Of a DNA stretch of 64,000 bases, positions 1 to 9,003 are shown piece by piece. A model generated the notes under the pieces. It saw only the letters and a program-made list of their open reading frames with translations. It did no database searches and was not told where the DNA came from. Position 1 is the stretch's first letter. Every line of letters begins with the position of its first letter. The DNA is from an uncultured Muribaculaceae bacterium (GTDB taxonomy: Bacteria > Bacteroidota > Bacteroidia > Bacteroidales > Muribaculaceae), in assembly GCA_934675575.1 (NCBI GenBank), contig CAKUQQ010000002.1:186001-250000 (forward strand). Direction: 5' to 3'. The translations under genes and the position numbers were made by a program.

Positions 1-417
1 ACCCCACTCACGCACTGCCGCATCGACTACAATCAGGTGAACCTGCTCAACAACATCATTGAGTGTGCCGACAAGGCAATAGCCGGTGGAAAATATTGTG
101 CTGACCTGCGCTTTGGCCATGAGTCGGTGCTGCTGCCACTGGCATGCCTCATGGGGCTCAACGGAGCAGACTACCACACGAGCGACCTTGAGCAAGTGGC
201 AAATAACTGGCAAGCCTACAAGATATTCCCTATGGGTTGCAACATTCAGATGGTTTATTATCGCAAAAAGGGCAGTAACGACGTGCTTGTGAAAGTGCTG
301 CTCAATGAGCACGAGGCCACTCTGCCTGTCAAGACCAACGTTGCCCCATATTATCACTGGAGCGACGTGCGCGACTATTTCCTCAAGAAAATAGCAGCCA
401 AGCCGCAAATCGACTGA
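1..417 (+). CDS. Histidine-type phosphatase, C-terminal fragment (5' end outside window)
   Basis: The reading frame is open from base 1, so this is the last 138 residues of a gene that begins outside the window; the GTG at 37 is only an internal codon. The stretch ADLRFGHESVLLPL (H at fragment residue 40) matches the C-terminal His-Asp/Glu motif of clade-2 histidine phosphatases, the family of acid phosphatases and multiple inositol polyphosphate phosphatases, where this histidine binds the phosphate and the next acidic residue acts as proton donor. The tail VLVKVLLNEHEATLPV also fits that family. The catalytic RHG motif would lie upstream and cannot be seen. Bacteroidetes members are usually secreted and take phosphate from phytate or other organophosphates. 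The substrate here is unknown. A terminator follows at 500. Confidence 0.75.
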   Translation, partial: TPLTHCRIDYNQVNLLNNIIECADKAIAGGKYCADLRFGHESVLLPLACLMGLNGADYHTSDLEQVANNWQAYKIFPMGCNIQMVYYRKKGSNDVLVKVLLNEHEATLPVKTNVAPYYHWSDVRDYFLKKIAAKPQID

Positions 418-499
418 TTTCTTCAGACACGCACACACCCTGGTTGCCGGCAGATTGCCACAAAACGCAAGCAGCCGCCGGCATCAGCAAAAAAATAGC

Positions 500-551
500 A
501 ACAGCCCCCAAGCAAGGCCAATCTACAGGCTCTCTTGGAGGCTGTTTTTTT
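500..551 (+). terminator. Rho-independent terminator after the phosphatase gene
   Basis: AACAGCC and GGCTGTT form the base of a stem, extended by CCAAG/CTTGG with one bulge, followed directly by a run of seven T. It lies 80 bases after the phosphatase stop codon. Confidence 0.75.
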
Positions 552-567
552 GTTACAAACTAATTTT

Positions 568-628
568 TTCGGTTATTTGTGACCATTTTGTTCGGTGATT
601 TGTGACCGTTTTGTTCGGTGATTTGTGG
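568..628. repeat. 23-bp tandem repeat, about 2.6 copies
   Basis: The unit TTCGGTGATTTGTGACC plus TTTTG is repeated head to tail: copy 1 at 568-590, copy 2 at 591-613 with two substitutions, and a partial copy at 614-628. It lies just after the phosphatase terminator. No function is visible. Confidence 0.8.
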
Positions 629-1100
629 AAAATTAGGGCAACCTACATGCCTCATTACCCTCAACAAAGCCAACCGGCTGTGACACAAAGGTAGCGACAC
701 AAAAAAAAAGCGGAGCTTACCTTCACAGGCCGACTTCGCTTAATGTCTAAAAATTAATAAAACCAATACGTTTAGTCTTTTTCCAGATTACAGGATTACA
801 CGTAATCTTCCAAAACGTTTGAGGTCTAAGAGTTGCAAATTGGTATCTCAAGAAAACGAAACACCTCAGTGCTATTGCCACTCCAAGCCTCTCGACTAAT
901 CAGTGTGTCACAATGTCAGTTAGCTGTGAATTAAAGAATTACTGATGCAGCAGACCTACCACAATTGTTAAGAGAATTGTGCCCTTTAGCACAGCGGTAG
1001 ATTGACATCAGAAAAAGAAAGACATTATGGGTTTAAATACACACTAAAAAACTCCTTCAATAACTTTTCGTTAGTTATTTTTATCCTAATATCCTCGTTT

Positions 1101-1220
1101 TTCATTAAGAGGGTTTAAACCTTGGGATATCCTTAAAAAACGTTGCAAATATAGTTTGGGATTTAAACAAATCCAAAAAAATCTGCTAAAAAAAAAAATG
1201 TTTTGTTAATCAGTGTTAAT
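1101..1220 (-). repeat. Direct repeat cassette, copy A (promoter, leader and start codon on minus strand)
   Basis: This copy aligns over its whole length with 1583-1700. Read on the minus strand it has an A/T-rich upstream part with two TTAAC boxes, a TTTG-N20-TATATTTG promoter and a leader ending in TTTAAACCCTCTTAATGAA. The ATG at 1105 opens a 26-codon frame that ends at 1025. The TTTG element sits in a small hairpin, GGATTT/AAATCC, kept in both copies. The 26-aa frame beginning MKNEDIRIKI has no recognisable relatives; it could be a short peptide gene or the relic of a longer one. Confidence 0.6.
1146..1177 (-). promoter_or_regulatory. Bacteroidetes-type promoter on minus strand (repeat copy A)
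   Basis: On the minus strand the -7 element is TATATTTG (1153-1146) and the -33 element is TTTG (1177-1174), with 20 bases between. This matches the Bacteroidetes sigma consensus. It would transcribe toward the 26-codon frame at 1105-1025. Confidence 0.5.
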
Positions 1221-1582
1221 CAAATCACTTTCACAGAACCCGACTCCCACTCCAAGCCCAATTCTGCCGCAAAACGAAACCACCACCGACACCACAAAAG
1301 AGGTTTTCGCATCACCACACAACAAATCTCCACACATTGCCACACACGCAACACCCAGGACAGTCCCTTGCTTGGCCATGGCCTCATGTGTGAAATTCGG
1401 CAAAAATGATTTCGTGATTTTTCGGTTTTCGCAATGGCAAAAATTTTGTGCCGCGTGTCACTGGACACAGCAACGGCTGTCGGGGAAAAACGGACAAGAC
1501 CAATGGAGTCAAAACACAAATCAATCAACACTCCAAAATCTACTTTTCCTTTTGCTTATTTTTTCCCACAGCCTCGCATTTC

Positions 1583-1700
1583 TTCATTAGGGTTTAATCC
1601 TTGGGGATTCTTAAAAAACATTACAAATGTAGCGTTGGATTTAAATAAATCCAAAAAAATATGCTAAAAAAAAAAAAATGTTTTGTTAACTAAAGTTAAT
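1583..1700 (-). repeat. Direct repeat cassette, copy B
   Basis: Diverged second copy of the 1101-1220 cassette. On the minus strand it keeps the upstream TTAAC boxes, the promoter spacing, the GGATTT/AAATCC hairpin and a leader ending in CCCTAATGAAG. The frame that follows the ATG at 1587 is only 15 codons (to 1540), so the coding part, if there was one, is not conserved between the copies. Confidence 0.6.
1624..1655 (-). promoter_or_regulatory. Bacteroidetes-type promoter on minus strand (repeat copy B)
   Basis: On the minus strand the -7 element is TACATTTG (1631-1624) and the -33 element is TTTG (1655-1652), with 20 bases between. The spacing equals that of copy A although the variable bases differ, which suggests the promoter was kept after duplication. 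Confidence 0.45.
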
Positions 1701-1856
1701 TATGGCATTCATTGCCCTTTTTCATGAAAAATGCAAAAAAAGCAATCACGCTTTCTTGAACCAGCGCAACTACCACCGAGCCGCTATGGTGGTTAAAGGT
1801 TTTAACCTAAAATGACACAAAAACTCCAATTCGTTGGTTTTTACACATCATGTGAT

Positions 1857-1886
1857 TGCAAAGCATTTATTATTTGATTAATTTTG
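1857..1886 (+). promoter_or_regulatory. Promoter of the subtilase/GLUG operon
   Basis: TTG at 1857-1859 and TAATTTTG at 1879-1886 fit the Bacteroidetes -33/-7 consensus. Transcription would start near 1893 and give a leader of about 140 nt before the ATG at 2032. Confidence 0.5.
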
Positions 1887-2031
1887 CAATAGGATTTCAA
1901 TGTGGAGTTTGTTGCACATTTTTCCATGTTTATCCCATGCCGTTGTGTCCAACGGCAATGCTGCACACAAAAGCACATCTATCACAATATTATTTGTCGC
2001 TAAATAATTTTAATAATAACTCAATAAGCGT

Positions 2032-4218
2032 ATGAGAAGAAAAATTACTGCAATTATGTGTTTGGCATTTGTTGTGATTGCCTTTGCGCAAATCTCAAAC
2101 AAACTGACCACCAACACTATTCTCGACCTGATGCCGCGCCAGCACAGCGGCGTGCGCAAAGCACCGTCGGTCAACGGCACGAAGCTGTCGGCTTTCGTGA
2201 AGTTTAACGACGCATCGGTCATTGACTCAATCAAGCAACTGGGAGTGGAGGTCGGCACTGTGGCCGGCAACATTCTCACTGCCCGCATTCCAATCGACGC
2301 GGTTGACTCCGTGGCAGCCCTGCAAGGCGTTGACGTGATTGAAGCCGCCCAAAAGGTGACGTTGGCCATGGACTCATCGCGCATTCTCACAAACGTTGAC
2401 AAGGTGCAAGCAGGTCAGGCTCCGCTCACCATGCCATTTCTGGGCAAAGGTGTGGTGGTGGCCGACATAGATGCCGGACTTGATTTCGGTCATCCAGACT
2501 TCTACACCAGCGACCGCAAGACTCTGCGCCTTAAGCGCGTGTGGCTTCAGGCCGACACCGTGGGCGGCACTGTTCCGGCCAAGTTTGGCTACGGCAAGGA
2601 GTTCACCACTCCAGAGGCCATATTGAAAAAAGGCACTGACCTCAGCTCCTATGCCCACTCAAGCCATGTGCTCGGCATTGCCGCCGGAGCCGACACCACC
2701 AACGGCAACCCATATTATGGCATAGCACGCGAGGCCGACTTGGTCTTCACCACATTTGGCTCAGTTGACACAGGCATTGCCGATGCAATGAAATATGTGT
2801 TCAACTATGCCGACTCGGTGGGCGAGCCAGCCGTTATCAACATGAGTCTTGGCACCCAAATGGGTCCGCACGACGGCACGTCGCTCCGCGACCAGATTGC
2901 TGACCAGCTTGCTGGCCCAGGCCACATATTCGTGGGTTCTGCCGGCAACGACGGCCTCGTAGATGCACACGTGTCTAAGTCGTTCACAGCCGACAACGAC
3001 ACCCTGCTCATAGGCATAGCCTTTGCCGAGAGCCTCAACATGGCAGGCAGCGGCGAGATGCAGTTCTGGGGCGACGAGGGCACGTCGTTCAAAATCAAGG
3101 TCTGCACCATCGACAAAACCACTCTGCAGCCTGTGTATCAGAGTCGCGCATTCAACGCCTCGCGCAGCTACAGCGGTTCGGTGGTGCTGCAAAAGCCTTA
3201 CGACATGGCAAGCGGCTCGTTTGACATAGTGACACAGACCAGTCCGCTCAACAACCGCCCCACGGCACACATCACCCTCAACCTCAGCGACTACAAGCCA
3301 GGCAAGGTGATAGCCATAATGGTGATTGGCGAGCCAGGCACCACAGTGCACGGCTGGGCCAACAACAACTACTGCTGCTTCAGAAAGTGGAACGAAAAAA
3401 TGGATTTGCCCGACAACAAATATCAAACAGGCGAGATAGGCGGTGTGGGCAAGAACGTGATAACCGTGGGTGCCTATGTGACACGCCCGTTTGTGCGCAC
3501 CGTGAGCGGCGACACGCTCAACAATGGCGGCTCTGCCGGCTGGACACAAGGTTTTCCGCTGCACGACATAGCACCATTCTCCAACCAAGGCCCCACACTC
3601 GACGGCCGCATGAAGCCCGACATCTCGGCTCCAGGCTCATATATTATCTCGGCTCTCAACAGCTTCTCTTATAGCGACGCATCTTATGTGCTCATGGGCA
3701 AGGACAAATGGAATGGCCGCACCTACGGCTACGGCGCAATGCAAGGCACCTCCATGTCGGCGCCACAAGTGGCCGGCATCATAGCCACCTGGCTTGAGGC
3801 CAACCCCACACTCACCACCGAGCAAATCAGAGAAACACTCAAAAACACCGCAATCAAGGACAAATACACAGGCGATGTGCCAAACAACACATGGGGTTAT
3901 GGCAAAATCGACGCTTATGCCGGACTGGTGTATATCTTGAAAAATTTCTCAAGTGTGGAACAAGTGAAGAAGTTTACCGACACCTGGAAAGGCACACCTA
4001 TGGCCGATGGCCTGCACGTGCTCTTCCTGAAAGATGTTGACAAGACACGCATCAACGTTTACACCACAAGCGGTGCGCTCGCCAAGGCACTCTCGCTCAC
4101 AAGCAAAACCACAGGCGACGACTGCGTGGTGAGCTTCGACGGCCTCGACAAAGGCGTGTATGTGGTGCACGTGTCGGGCGGCGGCAAAGAACAGACATTC
4201 AAATATCTCAACAAATAA
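2032..4218 (+). CDS. Secreted S8 family serine peptidase (subtilase) with T9SS sorting tail
   Basis: A 728-residue subtilisin-type protease, probably exported by type IX secretion. An N-terminal signal peptide (MRRKITAIMCLAFVVIAFA) leads into a short pro-region. The catalytic triad is visible: Asp147 in DIDAGLDFGHPD, His209 in HSSHVLGIAAG and Ser574 in GTSMSAP, with a typical oxyanion-hole segment GSAGNDG between them. About 150 residues of beta-rich sequence are inserted between the His and Ser parts, as in many Bacteroidetes subtilases. The last 80 residues (INVYTTSGALAK, GLDKGVYVVHV) fit a type A Por-secretion sorting domain, which is cleaved when the protein is attached to the surface. 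The GLUG-repeat gene follows 19 bases downstream and is probably co-transcribed. The substrate is unknown. Confidence 0.9.
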   Translation: MRRKITAIMCLAFVVIAFAQISNKLTTNTILDLMPRQHSGVRKAPSVNGTKLSAFVKFNDASVIDSIKQLGVEVGTVAGNILTARIPIDAVDSVAALQGVDVIEAAQKVTLAMDSSRILTNVDKVQAGQAPLTMPFLGKGVVVADIDAGLDFGHPDFYTSDRKTLRLKRVWLQADTVGGTVPAKFGYGKEFTTPEAILKKGTDLSSYAHSSHVLGIAAGADTTNGNPYYGIAREADLVFTTFGSVDTGIADAMKYVFNYADSVGEPAVINMSLGTQMGPHDGTSLRDQIADQLAGPGHIFVGSAGNDGLVDAHVSKSFTADNDTLLIGIAFAESLNMAGSGEMQFWGDEGTSFKIKVCTIDKTTLQPVYQSRAFNASRSYSGSVVLQKPYDMASGSFDIVTQTSPLNNRPTAHITLNLSDYKPGKVIAIMVIGEPGTTVHGWANNNYCCFRKWNEKMDLPDNKYQTGEIGGVGKNVITVGAYVTRPFVRTVSGDTLNNGGSAGWTQGFPLHDIAPFSNQGPTLDGRMKPDISAPGSYIISALNSFSYSDASYVLMGKDKWNGRTYGYGAMQGTSMSAPQVAGIIATWLEANPTLTTEQIRETLKNTAIKDKYTGDVPNNTWGYGKIDAYAGLVYILKNFSSVEQVKKFTDTWKGTPMADGLHVLFLKDVDKTRINVYTTSGALAKALSLTSKTTGDDCVVSFDGLDKGVYVVHVSGGGKEQTFKYLNK

Positions 4219-4237
4219 TTATTTAATTTTTCGACAA

Positions 4238-7200
4238 ATGAAGAAAGTCACTCTTTTTGTATTGGCTCTCACAGCCAGCATCACGGCGTGGGGTCAGACT
4301 TTCAGCGGCGGAACAGGAACCGAGGCCGACCCTTACAAGATTACTAAGGCCGAGGATTTCACCGAGCTCGCCAACGAGGTCAATGAGAAAGCCAATTCGT
4401 TCACAGGCAAATATTTTGCCTTGGAGAACGACATAACGTTTGCTTCGAGCTTCACTTACCCATCTATAGGCAAGTGGATTTCATTTAAGGAGCAAAACAA
4501 GTTCGACGGCGTGTTCGACGGCAAAAACCACACGCTCACCAACCTCGTGCTCACCTCAAAAGACGGAGAGCGCTACGGCGGTCTGTTCGGCATTGTTGAC
4601 ACCGCCGGTGTAATCAAGAACATCACCCTCGTCAACCCAAAAGTCACCGTAGATGCCGGCACATCGCTATCGGGCGGCACTGTTGTGGGTCAACTTGCCG
4701 GCACGCTCGACAACGTGCATGTTAAAGGCGGCTCATATAACGCCACAGTAAGCGGCTTCAAGGGCGGCCTTGTGGGTAACCTTGTGGGAGGTGGTTATGT
4801 ACTCAACAGCTCCTACTCTGGAAGCATGAGCTGCGTCAGCACATTTGCAGCCATCGTTGGCCAGGACTATGGCGTGGTGCGCAACTGCTGGAGCGACGCC
4901 ACCCTCACCGCACAGCTTGAGAGCCAGACGTTCACCGGTGGCATTGCTGGTGTGGCACTTGGCTCAATGGCTGGCACAGGCAAGCCTCAAGTGGAGATTT
5001 CAGACTGCTACTACTTCGGCACTCTATCGTCTGCCAACGGCAACTGCGGCGGCATCTTGGGTAATGGCCAGCAAGTGGTTGTGGAACGCTGCTGGAATGC
5101 AGGCTACATTCAGTCGGGCAACTACACTGGCGGCTTGGCAGGACAAATTTCCGACGCCACAATCAAAGATTGCTACAATGCCGGAACGGTTTATAACCAA
5201 AGCACTTCATCTGTGGGTGGCCTGATTGGATACCTGTCAGGCTCTGCATCAAAAACCTCTATCGAAAACTGCTTGAGCTTCGGCACAATATTCAATTCCA
5301 TCATAGCTCGCTCCGAAAACTGCGAGTTCATTGGCCAAAACACAGTGAGCGTGACGCTCAAAAACTGCTACTACGACTCACAGGTGGCTGGCTGGGGCGG
5401 CAAAATCGGTCCGAAAACCACTAAAGAGCTGACCACAGGCACAGCTATTGACGGCTTTGACACCAGCGTTTGGCAATTCTCTGCCGGTATGTATCCTCGC
5501 CTCAAGAAATCAGCAAACCTCGACATAGCGCTACTCAACGCCACGCCATTCTTCCTTGCCGACGGCGAGTCGCACGGCAAAGTGACAAAGAACTTCACTG
5601 TGAGCAACCTCAACGACGTGGATTGGGAAATCACCGGAACAACACAGGCTCGCATTAGCGGCACCACAGTCAATATCACTCGCGGAAGCAAGCTCGTAAA
5701 TGCTGTGCTCCACGCCTATCTTGGCGACTATGAGAAACGCAGCCTCGTAAGCATCTATCCTGAGATATTCAATGGAACAGGAACCGAGGCCGACCCATAT
5801 ATCATCGCCGACTTCAACGACATGAAGAAACTTAGCGATGCTACCAACAGCCAGGGCATGTCGTTCGACGGCGAATATTTCAAGGTGACTGCCGACATCG
5901 ACATGCAAAACGATGCCACCTTCCCCATCATTTCCGACGCCAGCTCATGCGCATTTGCCGGAGTGTTCGACGGCCAGGGACACAGCATCAAGAACTGGAA
6001 GTTCAACAACGTGAACACCGACGACCTCTGGTCGGCTTTATTCAGCTTCGTGGCCAAAGACGGTGTGATTAAAAACCTCAACATCGACAAGAGCTGCTCT
6101 CTCAAATTCCACCGCAACGCCGCCTCACTCGTGTCGGCACTCATGGGAACCTTGGAAAATTGCAAAAACTATGCAGACGTTTACACTGCCGAAGGTTTTG
6201 CCGGAGGTCTTGTGTATATAGCCTACTCTGGCAGCAAGATTAACAACTGCTACAACGAAGGCAATGTGACGAGCCTTGATAAAGGCTATATTGGCGGTGT
6301 GGCCTACAACATCGAGGCTGGAGCCACAATGAGCGGTTGCCAAAACGCCGGCACAGTAAGCTCCGCCGGCACAACCACACAAAGCGTGGGTGGTCTTGTG
6401 GGCTCATGCGCCGGAACAGTGACCAACTGTCTCAACACCGGCAATGTGTCGGCTGTGACCAACGTGGGCGGTGTGGCTGGTTCGGCCAAGGCTGCCACAT
6501 TCAGCAATGTGCTCTCACTGGGAGCTGTGTCGTTCACTGGTGACGATGCCACTGCAGGTGCCGTGGTAGGCAAATATGAGTCGAGCAAATTCAGTAATGT
6601 TGTTTATGACAAGCAAATCGCCATCTACAAAAACATTGATGCAGCCGGACTTGAAGGCAAACTCACAAGCGAACTGACATCTGCCGCATTTGGCGACGAC
6701 AACTGGACTTCAACCAACGGACTTTATCCGCAGCTCAAGCTGTTCAAAGACGAAAATGGCGCAAAACTCGGTTCTTATCCTGTGACATTTGACGCTGGCG
6801 ACACCCGCACACAAATCAGCAAAAATGCCACCCTCTATGCTGCCGACGGTCTCGCCTGGGCAGTGGAAAAGGGCACAGACTTCTCTATCAGCGGCAACAC
6901 GCTCAACTACAAGGAGAGCGACAAGGCTGCCAACGACAACCTCACCGCCACATTTGCAGGCCTCACCAAGGTGATTCCTCTTGCAGCAATAGGCAAGATT
7001 CTGCCAGGCGACGGAACAGCCGAGAATCCTTACATCATCGCCACTCCAGCCGACCTCGTGAAGCTGTCAAGCACTGTGGCTTCAACCAAAAACGGCTTCA
7101 GCGGCAAAGTGTTTACAATCACTGCTGACCTCAACATGGACAATGCCGAATTTGAGCCTATAGGCAGCAAGACAACAGCCAAGTTCAACGCCACACTTGA

Positions 7201-8779
7201 TGGCAAGAACCACACTATAAGCAATCTCACCATCAACAAGGGCACAACCGACTATGTGGGTCTCGTGGGCGCTCTCGGCCTTGATGGCGCTATCAAGAAC
7301 ATCACAATCAAGAACGGCACCGTGACAGGCAAGACCTATGTGGGTGCTGTGGTAGGCGAAGCTGAAGGCTCTATTGAAAACGTGACCAACTACGCCTCTG
7401 TGGTGGCATCGGCCAAGGCCGGCGGCATCGCAGGCCACATCTGCGGCGCAGCAAGCAAATACAGCAACCTCACCAACTATGGTTCGGTGTCAGCCACAGG
7501 CTCATCAGGCTATGCAGGCGGCATCGCTTCTCTGGCATCGGCCGTGACTCTCGACAACGCCAAAAACTATGGCGAGATTAAGAGCGACAAGAGCGTGGCC
7601 GGCGGTATCGTGGGCTATGTGGAGCACGGCGCCACAATCGACAAGACCAACAACTATGGTGCAATCAGCGCCTATGGTCCTGCTGCCGGCATCGTGGGTC
7701 AAAACACCATTTCCTATAGCGACGCAAAAGATGTGAAGTTTGTGGTCAGCAATAGCGTCAATGCAGCCAAAGTCACCACCAGCTACAATGCAGCTGGCGG
7801 TATAGTGGGCGACATCGACAGCGAGGCCGGACAAACATTTGTGAATAATGTGGCAAACACTGCCGACGTGGCAAACACCAAGGCAAGCGTGTCGTCAACA
7901 GCTGCCGGTGCTGCCGGCATCGTGGGCAAGGGTAATCCTGAAATCACCAATGCCTACAACTCTGGCACTATCAGCGCAAACAATGGCGTGGCCGGCATCA
8001 TGGGCGTGCCTGGCAGCAGCTACAGCAAATTCAAGATTGCCAACTCCATCTCCACCGGCAGCCTCGACGGCTATGCAAGCAGCGCAGCCAACGTGGGTGC
8101 TGTGGCAGCCAAGACAAGCAAATATCTCACCATTGAGAATGTGGCTTTCGACAACCAAATGTGCAACGAGAAGGCTATCGGCAAAGCCGATGCAGAAGGT
8201 GTAAGCTCCCTCACCACCTATGAGCTCGTGTCGAACTTCGTTCCTGGTGCCGACTGGACCACTACAACAGCAAAGCAGGCGTTCGACGCCAACAGCCGCT
8301 ATCCATATCCAACGTCTATCGGCGAGGATTCGGCAGTGGTGGTTGCCACCACTCCTCTCTATCTTGAGGAAGGCGACACTCGCTACAATGTGACCAAGAC
8401 ATTCCGTGTGGCTCAACCACAAAACCTCACTTGGGACATACCAGAAGAGTTCATCGTGAGCGGCTACTACGTGGCTGCCAAGCCAAACACCGTGGGCGAC
8501 TACACTCTCACCGCGAACTTAGGCAAATATTCTCGCAGCTACAAACTCCATGTCAATGCCCCCGAAGGCACCGGCGTTGACGATGTTGCCAAGGCAACTG
8601 CCGACGTGCAAACCGTGGCTGGTGGCGTGGTGCTGCCAGAAGGCAAATATGCCATCTACACTGTGGCAGGTGCTCTGGTTAAGAGCGGCGTGGCCAAGGC
8701 TGGCGATGTCATCAATCTCGCCAACGGCCTCTATGTGGTGAAAGCCGCAGGAGCTGCAGCCAAGGTTTTGGTGAAATGA
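4238..8779 (+). CDS. Large secreted GLUG-repeat surface protein with T9SS-type tail
   Basis: 1513 residues from the ATG at 4238, chosen because it opens a clear signal peptide (MKKVTLFVLALTASITAWGQ); the frame is open further upstream but overlaps the subtilase. The protein is built from three long modules, each opening with G-TGTEADPY or a close variant (near bases 4306, 5770 and 7010) and followed by FDGVFDGKNHTL-like segments and many GLUG motifs such as GGLVG, GGIAG and GGIVG. Such repeats are known in bacterial surface and adhesion proteins and predict a long beta-solenoid. Small spacer domains of about 90 residues (ADGESHGKVTKNF, DAGDTRTQISKN, EEGDTRYNVTKTF) separate the modules. The C-terminus (IYTVAGALVKSG, GLYVVKA) resembles a T9SS sorting domain. 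The probable role is a surface adhesin or matrix protein, perhaps processed by the neighbouring subtilase. Confidence 0.85.
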   Translation: MKKVTLFVLALTASITAWGQTFSGGTGTEADPYKITKAEDFTELANEVNEKANSFTGKYFALENDITFASSFTYPSIGKWISFKEQNKFDGVFDGKNHTLTNLVLTSKDGERYGGLFGIVDTAGVIKNITLVNPKVTVDAGTSLSGGTVVGQLAGTLDNVHVKGGSYNATVSGFKGGLVGNLVGGGYVLNSSYSGSMSCVSTFAAIVGQDYGVVRNCWSDATLTAQLESQTFTGGIAGVALGSMAGTGKPQVEISDCYYFGTLSSANGNCGGILGNGQQVVVERCWNAGYIQSGNYTGGLAGQISDATIKDCYNAGTVYNQSTSSVGGLIGYLSGSASKTSIENCLSFGTIFNSIIARSENCEFIGQNTVSVTLKNCYYDSQVAGWGGKIGPKTTKELTTGTAIDGFDTSVWQFSAGMYPRLKKSANLDIALLNATPFFLADGESHGKVTKNFTVSNLNDVDWEITGTTQARISGTTVNITRGSKLVNAVLHAYLGDYEKRSLVSIYPEIFNGTGTEADPYIIADFNDMKKLSDATNSQGMSFDGEYFKVTADIDMQNDATFPIISDASSCAFAGVFDGQGHSIKNWKFNNVNTDDLWSALFSFVAKDGVIKNLNIDKSCSLKFHRNAASLVSALMGTLENCKNYADVYTAEGFAGGLVYIAYSGSKINNCYNEGNVTSLDKGYIGGVAYNIEAGATMSGCQNAGTVSSAGTTTQSVGGLVGSCAGTVTNCLNTGNVSAVTNVGGVAGSAKAATFSNVLSLGAVSFTGDDATAGAVVGKYESSKFSNVVYDKQIAIYKNIDAAGLEGKLTSELTSAAFGDDNWTSTNGLYPQLKLFKDENGAKLGSYPVTFDAGDTRTQISKNATLYAADGLAWAVEKGTDFSISGNTLNYKESDKAANDNLTATFAGLTKVIPLAAIGKILPGDGTAENPYIIATPADLVKLSSTVASTKNGFSGKVFTITADLNMDNAEFEPIGSKTTAKFNATLDGKNHTISNLTINKGTTDYVGLVGALGLDGAIKNITIKNGTVTGKTYVGAVVGEAEGSIENVTNYASVVASAKAGGIAGHICGAASKYSNLTNYGSVSATGSSGYAGGIASLASAVTLDNAKNYGEIKSDKSVAGGIVGYVEHGATIDKTNNYGAISAYGPAAGIVGQNTISYSDAKDVKFVVSNSVNAAKVTTSYNAAGGIVGDIDSEAGQTFVNNVANTADVANTKASVSSTAAGAAGIVGKGNPEITNAYNSGTISANNGVAGIMGVPGSSYSKFKIANSISTGSLDGYASSAANVGAVAAKTSKYLTIENVAFDNQMCNEKAIGKADAEGVSSLTTYELVSNFVPGADWTTTTAKQAFDANSRYPYPTSIGEDSAVVVATTPLYLEEGDTRYNVTKTFRVAQPQNLTWDIPEEFIVSGYYVAAKPNTVGDYTLTANLGKYSRSYKLHVNAPEGTGVDDVAKATADVQTVAGGVVLPEGKYAIYTVAGALVKSGVAKAGDVINLANGLYVVKAAGAAAKVLVK

Positions 8780-8833
8780 TGACTATATAAATCTGCGCAT
8801 GTCAGCCCAAGCTGACTGACAGCAATCAATATT

Positions 8834-8869
8834 AAGCGGACTTCTCTTTTTGCAGAAGTCCGCTTTTTT
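8834..8869 (+). terminator. Rho-independent terminator after the GLUG gene
   Basis: A perfect 12-bp stem (AAGCGGACTTCT with AGAAGTCCGCTT) with an 8-base loop, followed by T6. It ends the subtilase/GLUG operon. Confidence 0.9.
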
Positions 8870-8888
8870 GTCAAATTGTGACATTTTT

Positions 8889-8933
8889 CGTGGTATTTGC
8901 TGCATGGCAAGCAAATACCACGCTCTTTTTTTG
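8889..8933 (+). terminator. Second hairpin with T-run, tandem to the first terminator
   Basis: A perfect 13-bp stem (CGTGGTATTTGCT with AGCAAATACCACG), an 8-base loop, then CTC and seven T. It lies 20 bases beyond the first terminator and may be a back-up. Its T-run also supplies the TTTG -33 element of the next promoter. Confidence 0.7.
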
Positions 8934-8962
8934 CTCTAAACCATAGTTTTAGTCTAATTTTG
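8930..8962 (+). promoter_or_regulatory. Promoter upstream of the 9004 reading frame
   Basis: TTTG at 8930-8933 and TAATTTTG at 8955-8962 with 21 bases between, placed about 40 bases before the ATG at 9004. Confidence 0.5.
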
Positions 8963-9003
8963 ACAAACAAAAAAAAATCGAATCACTTCATAAAAAAAAT
9001 AAT

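Larger units (their letters stand above)
554..2031. other. Long intergenic region with repeats and promoters, no convincing protein gene
   Basis: About 1.5 kb without a believable coding sequence. It holds a 23-bp tandem repeat at 568-628, two diverged direct copies of a roughly 120-bp cassette at 1101-1220 and 1583-1700, two minus-strand promoters inside those copies, and the plus-strand promoter of the subtilase gene at 1857-1886. The open frames at 1203-1667 lack codon bias and domain signals and overlap each other in several frames. A short inverted repeat, ACAATT/AATTGT, lies at 961-980. Confidence 0.6.

Noticed and set aside
985..1000. tRNA-like words (AGCACAGCGGTAGATT)
   Set aside because: No T-arm or acceptor pairing can be built around them.
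1203..1667. Overlapping open frames of 60-125 codons on both strands
   Set aside because: They overlap in four frames, lack codon bias and domain motifs and partly cover the duplicated promoter cassette.
2761..3588. A 275-codon open frame on the minus strand
   Set aside because: Antisense to the subtilase gene, with no motif and shadow-type composition.
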